From JAGWJU01 sp035533295 (GTDB lineage: Bacteria; Elusimicrobiota; Elusimicrobia; UBA1565; UBA9628), in assembly GCA_035533295.1 (NCBI GenBank), contig DATLUA010000012.1:1-64000 (forward strand): a stretch of 64,000 nucleotides of DNA, written 5' to 3'. Position 1 is the stretch's first letter; the number at the start of each line of letters is the position of its first letter. The notes under the pieces are model-generated. The model had not been told where the DNA came from and ran no database searches. It worked only from the letters and a program-made list of their open reading frames with translations. Shown here piece after piece: positions 1-6,980 of the stretch. A program made the translations under genes and the position numbers.

Positions 1-158
1 ATGAGAGCAAAAACGGGCCGGACCAGGCGCGAGGACGGGGATTCCGGGGCCGCGGCGGGTTAAAAACGCGGCGCCGACGCTCCCGGCGGGGAACACGCGC
101 TCCGGCAGGCACGCCTCTTCAGACTTACCGAGCAGAAACTATATAGTAGGGAGACCAT

Positions 159-932
159 TTGAAGAAAATCCTGGGCAAAATCGCGGATCGGATATACCAT
201 AAGCCGCGCCTGAAAATCAGTAGCGCGGTTTCGCCGTTGCTGATTCCGAGGATGGTGAATATTCTCAAGAAAAGATCGGCGGCTCTTGCTGATCTGGACT
301 CAGTATTGGATTTCGCTCTGAAATTTAAAATTTACGGCACGCCGATTAAGCCTCTGCAAATCAGGGGGGAATTTAAGAGATTAATGGAGATCGTCCAGGC
401 CGCGCGCCCCAAGGCCATCGTGGAGTTGGGAACGGCCATGGGCGGCACATTATTTTGCTTTGCGCGTGTGGCTGATCCGTCCGCGACGCTCATCTCCTTG
501 GATTTGCCCAGCGGTCAGGGGGGATATTTGGAGTGGAAGAAGCCTCTTTTAGAGGCGTTCGCTCTCCCGGAATAGCGCATCCATCTTTTGAAGGATGATT
601 CGCACAAGCCGGAAACTCTGGCAAAAGTGAAAAGAATATTAGGAACAAGACAAATAGATTTTTTATTTATTGACGCCGACCACTCTTACGAAGGCGTAAA
701 GAAAGATTACGGGTTGTATTCGCCCCTTGTGGCGCCCGGCGGCTTAATCGCGTTTCATGATATCGTGCCATCCTACCTGACTAGATACGGTACTGAGACG
801 AGCGTCGGGATTGTGGAGGTCGCCCGATTCTGGGAAGAATTAAAGGCGTCCTTGCCTCCTGGAGCTTACGAGGAAATCATCCAAGACCCGAATCAAGACG
901 CGCGCGGGATAGGGGTTTTGAAGCTGCAATAA
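159..932 (+). pseudogene. Class I SAM methyltransferase (Methyltransf_24/CmcI-like), split by one in-frame TAG
   Basis: One continuous frame from a TTG at 159 (Shine-Dalgarno AGGGAG at 148-153) to the TAA at 930-932, broken only by TAG at 573-575 after residue 138. The first half carries a SAM motif I-like segment (VELGTAMGGT, residues about 88-97). The second half continues the same fold with FIDADHSYEGV (about 167-177) and GGLIAFHDI. The joined length, about 257 residues, suits this family. The TAG sits where RIHLLKDDSH follows ALPE, so a CAG (Gln) to TAG change is the simplest explanation. The gene looks less GC-rich than its neighbours, hinting at transfer. It converges on cspA. Readthrough or translation of two halves (a later ATG exists at 588) cannot be excluded. 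Substrate is unknown. Confidence 0.75.
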
Positions 933-954
933 GGCGCCCTCGTGCTAAAACGGT

Positions 955-996
955 GAAAAAAAACGACCGCCCGCAATATGCAGCTGCGGGCGGTCG
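955..996 (-). terminator. Rho-independent terminator of cspA
   Basis: Arms CGACCGCCCGCA (964-975) and TGCGGGCGGTCG (985-996) form a 12-bp GC-rich stem. On the minus strand it is followed by a run of eight T (plus-strand A run at 956-963), immediately downstream of the cspA stop. Confidence 0.9.
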
Positions 997-1012
997 CTGA
1001 GCCGTCGGAAGC

Positions 1013-1216
1013 TTAAAGCTTCTTGACGCTGCTGGCCCGAGGGCCCTTCTCGGACTGCTCGGTGCTGAACTCGACGGCCTGATTCTCGGCTAAAGTCTTG
1101 AACCCGTCGCTCATGATTGAAGAGTGATGGACGAAAAGATCTTTTGAGCCGTCATCGGGGGTGATGAAACCAAACCCCTTCTGATCGTTAAACCACTTCA
1201 CTTTACCTGTAGCCAT
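1013..1216 (-). CDS. cspA: Cold-shock domain protein CspA family
   Basis: A 67-residue protein consisting of a single cold-shock domain, the usual length for the family. RNP1 (KGFGFI, residues 13-18) and RNP2 (LFVHHS, 27-32) are intact, and the KVKWFN start is typical. These proteins bind single-stranded nucleic acid and act as RNA chaperones in the cytoplasm. The ATG is preceded by GAGGA at a good distance. A TATAAT at 1279-1284 (minus) implies a leader of about 56 nt containing an inverted repeat around GGGGAGACGTCTTCCCC, which could form a regulatory hairpin. A strong terminator follows, so the gene is probably monocistronic. Confidence 0.97.
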   Translation of the reverse strand: MATGKVKWFNDQKGFGFITPDDGSKDLFVHHSSIMSDGFKTLAENQAVEFSTEQSEKGPRASSVKKL

Positions 1217-1278
1217 TATCTTATGTTCCTCGTGCTTTGCATCTGTTTGTGATGGGGAAGACGTCTCCCCTCCCGATT

Positions 1279-1284
1279 ATTATA
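1279..1284 (-). promoter_or_regulatory. -10 element for cspA
   Basis: TATAAT on the minus strand; the predicted start near 1272 gives a leader of about 56 nt. No convincing -35 is visible. Confidence 0.5.
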
Positions 1285-1311
1285 GCATGGGAACGCCAAT
1301 ACTGATTTTGA

Positions 1312-1317
1312 TAAGAT
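1312..1317 (+). promoter_or_regulatory. -10 element placing transcription start on the carboxylase GTG
   Basis: TAAGAT (in GATAAGAT) ends six bases before the GTG at 1324, so the expected start of transcription coincides with the start codon. No Shine-Dalgarno is seen there. See the finding on leaderless promoters. Confidence 0.45.
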
Positions 1318-1323
1318 GCCCAC

Positions 1324-2964
1324 GTGGCTAAAATGATGAAAAAGGACGTTCCGGCCTCGACCGAGACCCCGGTCGTCAAGAGCCCCATCGACCGCGAGGG
1401 CCCTGAGTTCAAGGAAAACGCCCGGCACCACGAGAGCCTCATCGCCGATTTGCGCCAGTGCTTGGAAGCCGTGCGCCGCGGCGGGCCGGAAAAAGCCGTG
1501 GAACTGCACCGCAAGCGCGGCAAGCTGACGGCTCGGGAGCGCATCCAAAAGCTCGTCGACCCCGGCTCTTTTTTCCTGGAGCTCTCGCCCATGGCGGCCT
1601 GGGGGCTCTACGACAACGAAGTGCCCTCCGCGGGCCTCGTCTCGGGTCTTGGCGTCGTCGCCGGGCGGCTTTGCGTCATCGCGGCCAACGACGCCACGGT
1701 CAAGGGCGGCACCTATTACGCCGAGACCATCAAGAAGCACCTGCGCGCGCAGGAAGTGGCGCTCGAAAACCGCCTGCCCTGCGTCTACCTGGTGGATTCG
1801 GGCGGCGTCTTTCTGCCCCGGCAGTCCGAGGTCTTCCCGGACAAGGAGCACTTCGGCCGCATCTTCTACAACCAGGCGCTCATGTCCTCCTTGGGCATCC
1901 CGCAGATTTCAGTCGTCATGGGCATGTGCACCGCGGGCGGGGCCTATGTCCCGGCCATGTCGGACGAGTGCGTCATCGTGCGCGGCCAGGGCACGATTTA
2001 TCTGGGCGGGCCGCCGCTGGTCAAGGCCGCGACCGGCGAGGAGTCTTCCGCCGAGGATTTGGGCGGCGGCGACATGCACGCGCGCGTCTCGGGCGTGGTC
2101 GACCACCTGGCCGACGACGACGAGCACGCTCTGGCCATCTGCCGCAGCTTGGTCGAGAACTTGAATGCGCCCGCGCTGGACTTGGGGCGCGGCGACGAGC
2201 CGCTCTACCCGGCGTCCGACCTCTACGGCCTGGTCAACCGCGACTTGCGCCGGCCCTGCGACGTGGCCCAAATCGTGGCGCGCATCGCCGACGGCAGCCG
2301 CTTTCAACCCTTCAAGCCCCTCTACGGCAAGACGCTCACCTGCGGCTTCGCGCGCCTGATGGGACGGCCCATCGGCATCTTGGGCAACCAGGGCATTTTG
2401 TTCTCGGAGTCCGCCTTGAAGGGCGCGCACTTCATCGAGCTCTGCGCCCAACGCAAAGTTCCCATTTTGTTTTTGCAGAACATCACCGGCTTCATGGTGG
2501 GCAAGGAATTCGAGCAGGGCGGCATCATCAAGCACGGCGCCAAGCTGGTCCAAGCCGTCTCGACCGCGCCCGTGCCCAAGATTACCGTGGTGACGGGCTC
2601 CTCCAACGGCGCCGGCAACTACGCCATGTGCGGCCGGGCCTACGGCCCGCGCTTTTTATTCACCTGGCCCAACGCGCGCGTTTCGGTCATGGGCGCGGAG
2701 CAGGCCGCGCAAGTGATGACCATCATCAAGCGCGAACAGTTGAAGCGCCGCGGCGAAGAGCTCTCCGACGCGGACGCGGAGAAAATCGCGGCGCCCATCA
2801 AGGCCCAGTACGAGGCCGAGGGCCGGCCCTACTACGGCACGGCGCGCCTGTGGGACGACGGCATCATCGAGCCCGCGGACACGCGCAAGATTCTGGCCCT
2901 GTGCTTCGCCGCCGCGGCCCACGCGCCGACGCCCGAGCCGCATTACCCCGTTTTCCGGATGTAG
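1324..2964 (+). CDS. liuB: Methylcrotonyl-CoA carboxylase carboxyltransferase (beta) subunit
   Basis: A 546-residue biotin-dependent carboxyltransferase with both crotonase-like halves. The GGTYYAETIKKH segment (from about residue 128) and the VDSGG...LPRQ.EVFPD.EHFGRIFYNQA stretch are characteristic of methylcrotonyl-CoA carboxylase rather than propionyl- or acetyl-CoA carboxylase. AGGAYVPAMSDE (about 204) and GAGNYAMCGRAYGP (about 427) are CoA/biotin-site motifs of the N and C halves. The enzyme carboxylates 3-methylcrotonyl-CoA to 3-methylglutaconyl-CoA, using a biotinylated alpha subunit that is not in this window. The next two genes carry out the following two steps of leucine breakdown. 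The GTG start is favoured by the -10 element six bases upstream; ATG at 1333 is an alternative. Confidence 0.9.
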   Translation: MAKMMKKDVPASTETPVVKSPIDREGPEFKENARHHESLIADLRQCLEAVRRGGPEKAVELHRKRGKLTARERIQKLVDPGSFFLELSPMAAWGLYDNEVPSAGLVSGLGVVAGRLCVIAANDATVKGGTYYAETIKKHLRAQEVALENRLPCVYLVDSGGVFLPRQSEVFPDKEHFGRIFYNQALMSSLGIPQISVVMGMCTAGGAYVPAMSDECVIVRGQGTIYLGGPPLVKAATGEESSAEDLGGGDMHARVSGVVDHLADDDEHALAICRSLVENLNAPALDLGRGDEPLYPASDLYGLVNRDLRRPCDVAQIVARIADGSRFQPFKPLYGKTLTCGFARLMGRPIGILGNQGILFSESALKGAHFIELCAQRKVPILFLQNITGFMVGKEFEQGGIIKHGAKLVQAVSTAPVPKITVVTGSSNGAGNYAMCGRAYGPRFLFTWPNARVSVMGAEQAAQVMTIIKREQLKRRGEELSDADAEKIAAPIKAQYEAEGRPYYGTARLWDDGIIEPADTRKILALCFAAAAHAPTPEPHYPVFRM

Positions 2965-2977
2965 CGTGGGAAAAAAG

Positions 2978-3003
2978 AAAGGCCCCGCTCGCGCGAGGCC
3001 TTT
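2978..3003. terminator. Hairpin after the carboxylase gene, possible terminator
   Basis: AAAGGCC (2978-2984) and GGCCTTT (2997-3003) enclose a GC-rich loop. The only T-rich tail is on the minus strand (CTTTTTT); on the plus strand it is followed by TTTGGG. Transcription may be attenuated here, but the hydratase and lyase could still be cotranscribed. The rest of the 175-bp gap (2965-3139) shows nothing else I can name. Confidence 0.4.
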
Positions 3004-3139
3004 GGGTAGTTTAATTTCGGCTGTCCCCGCTGATAATTTAACAGCCCGATGAATATTTGTCAAGACGCGCGGGAGAGCCCTGGCCGACGTCAGGCCCGCG
3101 AGCCTATGGGAGGACGGCGTTAAGTAAAAGGGAGATTTT

Positions 3140-3934
3140 ATGGCCTACCAACACATTCTCGTTGAAACCGGACCGGTCGCGTCGGTGACCTTAAACCGAC
3201 CGCACGTGCGTAACGCGATGGACGACACCACGCTGCGGGAATTGACCGCCGCGTTTAAGGCGCTCTCGAAGGACAAGAATCTGCGCGCGGTCGTGGTGCG
3301 CGGCGCGGGGCAGGATTTCTGCGCGGGCGCGGACATCAACTGGATGCACCGGGCCGGAAAACTGCCGCCGGCCAAGAGCCGCAAGGACGCCAAGCTTCTC
3401 TTGGACATGGCGCTGGCCGTGGACGCCTGCCCGGTTCCGGTGGTGGCGGCCGTGCAAGGCAACGTGTTCGGCGGCGGCTTGGGCCTGGCCTCGGCCTGCG
3501 ACATCGTCATCGCCGAGGAAAACGCGCGCATGAGCTTTTCCGAGGGCCGCCTGGGCATCATCCCCGCGGTCATCTCGTGCTTTGTCCTGCCCAAAATCGG
3601 CGAGGCCCAGGCGCGGCGCTATTACCTGACCGGCGAGATTTTCAACATGAAGACGGCCAAGCATCTGGGCATCGTGCACGAGCTCGCGCACCAAGACGAT
3701 CTCGCCGAGCGCGCCGACGCCGTGGTCGCCAACATCTTGAAGAACGGCCCCAACGCGGTGCGCACGGCCAAGGCTTTGCTGCGCAAGTTCCCATCCTTGA
3801 ACTTTAGCGCCCGCGCCAAGCTGGTGCTGGACACCTTGACCCGCCTGCGCCGCTCGCCCGAAGGGCAGGAAGGCTTGTCCGCCTTCCTGCAAAAGCGTCC
3901 GGCCGCGTGGATTGCGTCCGAGACAAAGCCGTGA
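3140..3934 (+). CDS. liuC: Enoyl-CoA hydratase family, methylglutaconyl-CoA hydratase type
   Basis: A 264-residue crotonase-fold protein. The two oxyanion-hole segments are clear: FCAGADI (about residues 59-65) and GNVFGGGLGLASACD (about 105-119). The active-site loop reads FSEGRLGIIPAVIS; its PAVIS is typical of LiuC/AtuE-type hydratases, with the Glu as catalytic acid/base. The second catalytic Glu of mitochondrial crotonase is replaced (ARRYYLTGE), as I recall for LiuC-type enzymes. The protein would hydrate 3-methylglutaconyl-CoA to HMG-CoA. The ATG follows AGGGAG at good spacing, and the stop overlaps the lyase start (GTGA), indicating coupling between the second and third steps of the pathway. 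Confidence 0.85.
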   Translation: MAYQHILVETGPVASVTLNRPHVRNAMDDTTLRELTAAFKALSKDKNLRAVVVRGAGQDFCAGADINWMHRAGKLPPAKSRKDAKLLLDMALAVDACPVPVVAAVQGNVFGGGLGLASACDIVIAEENARMSFSEGRLGIIPAVISCFVLPKIGEAQARRYYLTGEIFNMKTAKHLGIVHELAHQDDLAERADAVVANILKNGPNAVRTAKALLRKFPSLNFSARAKLVLDTLTRLRRSPEGQEGLSAFLQKRPAAWIASETKP

Positions 3935-4851
3935 GCCTGCCCGCGATTCGCTTGGTCGAGGTCGGTCCGCGCGACGGCCTGCAAAATGAAAAAACCGTCG
4001 TGCCCTTGGACGCCAAGGTGGCCTTGGTTGATGCCCTGTCCGCCTCGGGCTTGAAGGAAATCGAAGCCGGCGCTTTTGTCTCGCCCAAGGCCGTGCCGCA
4101 GATGGCCGACTCCGTCCAGGTTTTTGAGTCCATCGCGCGCAAGGCAGGGGTCGTCTACTCGGCTTTGGTGCCCAACGAGCAGGGCCTGGACCGCGCCTTG
4201 GACGCGGAGGCGGATAAAATCGCGGTGTTCACCGCCGCGTCCGAGACCTTCAACCAAAAAAATATCAACGCGTCGGTGGCCGAGTCCATCGCGCGCTTTA
4301 AGCCGGTCTTGGAGCGCGCGCTCAAGATGGAACTCCCGGTGCGCGGCTACATCTCGACCGCGTTTCACTGCCCCTTCGAGGGGCCCATCGCGCCGGAAAA
4401 AACCGCGGCCGTGGCCCAGCAGCTCTTGGAGCTGGGCGTGGACGATCTCTCCATCGGCGACACCATCGGCCGCGCCGCGCCCAACGAAGTCCGCAAACTT
4501 TTGGAGCATCTGCTTAAAAGCGTGCCGGCCGAAAAAGTTTTCCTGCACTTCCACGACACCTACGGCATGGCGGTCGCCAACGCCTTGACCGCGTGGAGAG
4601 AGTTTTCGATTTCTGGTTTTGATTCCTCGGCGGGGGGGCTGGGCGGCTGCCCCTACGCGCCCGGCGCCACCGGCAACGTGGCCACCGAGGATTTGCTTTT
4701 CGCTTTTTTTGCCTCGGGCGCCCAAGTCCCCGCGGACATCGCCCAAATCCAGGCCGCGGCCCGCGCGCTTGAACCCAAGCTCGGGCGCCCCTTGGCCTCG
4801 CATTTAAGTAAAATTGATCTTAAGGTCGCCGCGCCCCATTCGCGCCCGTAG
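3931..4851 (+). CDS. mvaB: Hydroxymethylglutaryl-CoA lyase
   Basis: A 306-residue TIM-barrel lyase of the DRE-TIM family that splits HMG-CoA to acetoacetate and acetyl-CoA. VEVGPRDGLQNE near the start supplies the catalytic Arg-Asp; HCPFEG and LHFHDTYG carry metal ligands; GGLGGCPYAPGATGN holds the catalytic Cys of the family signature. I chose the GTG at 3931 because it overlaps the upstream TGA (GTGA) and gives the usual SLPAIRLVEVGPRDG beginning; a GTG at 3907 is possible. The 3' end is odd: the last 10 nt (4842-4851), including the stop, lie inside tRNA-Arg, and the C-terminus looks simply run into that gene. Confidence 0.92.
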   Translation: MSLPAIRLVEVGPRDGLQNEKTVVPLDAKVALVDALSASGLKEIEAGAFVSPKAVPQMADSVQVFESIARKAGVVYSALVPNEQGLDRALDAEADKIAVFTAASETFNQKNINASVAESIARFKPVLERALKMELPVRGYISTAFHCPFEGPIAPEKTAAVAQQLLELGVDDLSIGDTIGRAAPNEVRKLLEHLLKSVPAEKVFLHFHDTYGMAVANALTAWREFSISGFDSSAGGLGGCPYAPGATGNVATEDLLFAFFASGAQVPADIAQIQAAARALEPKLGRPLASHLSKIDLKVAAPHSRP

Positions 4852-4916
4852 TGAAAAGGATATCACGACAGCCTCCGAAGCTGTAAGTCCAGGTTCGATT
4901 CCTGGCGGGCGCACCA
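4842..4916 (+). tRNA. tRNA-Arg, anticodon CCG, CCA encoded
   Basis: Acceptor arms GCGCCCG (4842-4848) and CGGGCGC (4906-4912) pair perfectly, followed by discriminator A and an encoded CCA. The D stem is GTGA/TCAC, the anticodon arm ACAGC-CTCCGAA-GCTGT gives anticodon CCG after T33, and the T arm is CCAGG-TTCGATT-CCTGG. It reads CGG arginine codons. The first 10 nt overlap the end of the HMG-CoA lyase gene, so it may be processed from that transcript. Confidence 0.95.
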
Positions 4917-4932
4917 CTTCCGGCGACGCGCG

Positions 4933-6078
4933 TTAAACAGGGTGGATTCCGCTAATGAGGCGCATGTAACGCTCCGCAATGGCGTCCCACGAATAAGGCA
5001 CGCTTGCGATGACCGCGTTGCACCCCAGCCTATCGCGCAAAATCCGATCGCGGATGAGCCGACTTATGGCGCGTTCAAGCAGGGGCAGATTGCCGGGGGG
5101 GATTAGCAGCCCAGAAACGCCGTCCTTTATAAAATCCGCGAATCCGGTCCTGCTCGCGATGACGGCTTTTCCCAAGGCCATTGCTTCCAGGGCGGCGATG
5201 CCGAAGAACTCATGCCTGGAAGGCAAGACGACGAATTCGCTTTTACGCATGAGATCCAGCATGCGCGCATGAGAGACTTGTCCCATGAATTCGCACGCGT
5301 CGCCCAAACCCAATCTGCGCGCCATCCCCCTTAAATGGCTTCTGCGATGCTCTCGGCCCGTGAAGACCAGGCGCAAGGGTTTTGGGGCCAGCCTCGCCCA
5401 GGCCATAAGAAGGATGTCGACGCCCTTGTAATAAGAAAGCCAAGCGGGACACAGGACGAAGCCGCCGCGCGCGCCGGAGTCCGCTTTCTCCGAGACATCA
5501 ATGCCCTCGGGAACGACGTGGAGGCTCTTCCTGAGGAAAGGAAAATCGCAAAGGATTTTCTCCCTGCCGTAGCTGGATAAAACGGTGACGCGGCGGTTGC
5601 GAAGCAATTCCGCCAATCCTTGCAGGTGCTCCGGCGTCCGCTCAATGATGGGATTCCCATAGTCATGGAACGAAATCAGGACAGGAATGGGGAGGTGCCT
5701 TAAGGCGTCGGCAAGCCTCTCGAGTACGGCCGTGTAGGATCCGATCAAATGAAGATGGGCGGCATCGGCCCGGTTTAAGAGGGCTACGGCCTGGTCGCCG
5801 ATATTTCGGGCGGCCGCGGCGGACGCGCGCGGCGTCCTGCCGCCGATGCATTCGACCGCCCCCCAGCGGGTTCGGTATCGGAAAGTTTCACGCGGGGTCG
5901 TAAAACTATTGGGCGACAAAGGGGCGGCGACGGTGACGTCATATCCGGCGGCCGTGTACTTGCGCCCGAGTTGAGGCAGCACGTTCTTAAAGGTGGGGTT
6001 GCGAAGGGAGCATTCGCTAAGCAGCAAAATCCTTCGGACGGACGGCCTGAGGGGGGGATTTGCCGCGGCTATTCTCAT
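4933..6078 (-). CDS. GT4 family glycosyltransferase (GT-B fold)
   Basis: About 381 residues from the ATG at 6078. The N-terminal domain has ILLLSECSLRNPT..NVLPQLGRKY; the hinge region reads VVPEGIDV; the C-terminal nucleotide-sugar domain has the EX7E motif in HEFFGIAALEAMALGKAV. It would transfer a sugar from a nucleotide donor to an unknown acceptor. It is the last gene of a minus-strand operon and starts 13 nt after the stop of a 43-residue peptide gene. A TTG at 6162 in the same frame would overlap that peptide gene, so 6078 is preferred although its Shine-Dalgarno is weak. Context suggests either glycosylation of the peptide product or an unrelated passenger; the sequence does not decide. 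Confidence 0.8.
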   Translation of the reverse strand: MRIAAANPPLRPSVRRILLLSECSLRNPTFKNVLPQLGRKYTAAGYDVTVAAPLSPNSFTTPRETFRYRTRWGAVECIGGRTPRASAAAARNIGDQAVALLNRADAAHLHLIGSYTAVLERLADALRHLPIPVLISFHDYGNPIIERTPEHLQGLAELLRNRRVTVLSSYGREKILCDFPFLRKSLHVVPEGIDVSEKADSGARGGFVLCPAWLSYYKGVDILLMAWARLAPKPLRLVFTGREHRRSHLRGMARRLGLGDACEFMGQVSHARMLDLMRKSEFVVLPSRHEFFGIAALEAMALGKAVIASRTGFADFIKDGVSGLLIPPGNLPLLERAISRLIRDRILRDRLGCNAVIASVPYSWDAIAERYMRLISGIHPV

Positions 6079-6091
6079 GGCGGCGGATGTT

Positions 6092-6223
6092 CTAAGGAAC
6101 GGCCGCCCCCAAAAAAGGCGCCATATTCGTAAGAGATCCGTAGGTGACAAGCAACGGGACAAGGTAGGGTTTTTTGCCTGATTTTTTGTTCTCTTTCTTC
6201 CCGTCTTTTTTATGTTTGCTCAT
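6092..6223 (-). CDS. 43-residue RiPP-like precursor peptide with YxxPxLxxxG leader motif
   Basis: The ATG at 6223 follows AAGGAG at 8-nt spacing, an excellent ribosome site; the stop is TAG at 6092-6094. The first 18 residues carry nine Lys (3, 5, 6, 9, 10, 13, 14, 17, 18). Then comes KKPYLVPLLVTYG with Y20, P23, L25 and G29 spaced as YxxPxLxxxG, the conserved recognition motif of lasso-peptide leaders and some other RRE-dependent RiPP leaders. The tail SLTNMAPFLGAAVP is small and hydrophobic. It has no Asp/Glu, so a lasso macrolactam could not form, and no Cys. It lies between an ADP-ribosyltransferase-like gene (37 nt away) and a GT4 gene (13 nt away), downstream of a radical SAM gene. The coding call is well supported; the RiPP role is inference. 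Confidence 0.7.
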   Translation of the reverse strand: MSKHKKDGKKENKKSGKKPYLVPLLVTYGSLTNMAPFLGAAVP

Positions 6224-6260
6224 GTTGGCTTCTCCTTGCTGCGGGACGGAATAAGGGCCG

Positions 6261-6980
6261 TCAAAAGATCCGCTTGAACCGTCCTTCCAGAGTCCTTCTC
6301 AGCGGTGCGGGAATATCGTCCGAATCCAAATTAAGAATGGTCTTTATCCGAGGAATGACGATGGTATTTCTCAACCACCCGCTGGTAGCGATGGATAGGA
6401 ATATCTTCTTTTTACCTTTTGAGTATTCATAGAAATGGCAATGCATGAGCGACTGCGGATACTCATAGGAAGGCTTTTCAAGCCTGGCCAGCTCTTTAAT
6501 CAGGAATCGCCGCAAAAGTGCGGGATCCGCCGTGAAATCGCCGACGGCTTCCGAGTTTAGGACGGCCCATTCGCGGGCGGAATAATTGTCTTCGCGCGCT
6601 TCGTGGTAGAGCAGCTCCGCTTGTCTAACGGCCGCGAGGGGCGGAGAAGCGCCGTGCTCGGCCGGCGATGAAACCCGAAGCACCCGCGCCCTGGGATTTA
6701 ATTTGAGTATCAAGAGCCGCGCTTTATTGGGGTCGGCGCCCGCGAATAAGGCGTTGGGTTTCCAACCCATGCCCGTAACGGGGTGAATCCAGCCGAAAAT
6801 CGCCCGTTGGCCGCGGATGGAGGCATGGTGCCGATAAGGGCTTGAACCGCGAGGGATTTTGGCGGCGAGGGGAAAACGGGCGGCGGAAGCGACGTCCGCG
6901 GCGATATCCTCCAAGGCTTCTGCCGTCGTCCAATGAAACAGATATTCAGGAACGCCGGAAGACGATGGAGCGCTCCTCAT
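6261..6980 (-). CDS. Unknown protein, ADP-ribosyltransferase-like features
   Basis: About 239 residues, starting at an ATG that overlaps the radical SAM stop (ATGA), so translation is coupled. I do not recognise the family firmly. An N-terminal EYLFHWTT..AL.DI segment, a middle RAIFGWIHP and a later YSAREWAVLNSEAVGDFTADP resemble the spaced H/Y-E landmarks of toxin-like ADP-ribosyltransferase folds, where the Glu in the REW segment would be catalytic. No signal peptide or membrane segment is evident and the protein is basic near its end. It sits between the radical SAM enzyme and the small peptide, so a role in modifying that peptide, or in immunity or effector function, is plausible. A TTG at 6995 is a less likely start. 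Confidence 0.55.
   Translation of the reverse strand: MRSAPSSSGVPEYLFHWTTAEALEDIAADVASAARFPLAAKIPRGSSPYRHHASIRGQRAIFGWIHPVTGMGWKPNALFAGADPNKARLLILKLNPRARVLRVSSPAEHGASPPLAAVRQAELLYHEAREDNYSAREWAVLNSEAVGDFTADPALLRRFLIKELARLEKPSYEYPQSLMHCHFYEYSKGKKKIFLSIATSGWLRNTIVIPRIKTILNLDSDDIPAPLRRTLEGRFKRIF

Noticed and set aside
1..96. Minus-strand open frame running off the left edge from a GTG near 96
   Set aside because: Only about 32 codons are visible, with no ribosome site or recognisable motif; it may be the start of a real gene but cannot be supported.
1458..3014. A 518-codon frame overlapping the carboxylase gene on the same strand
   Set aside because: Arg/Gly/Ala-rich shadow of the liuB frame; no motif and no start context.
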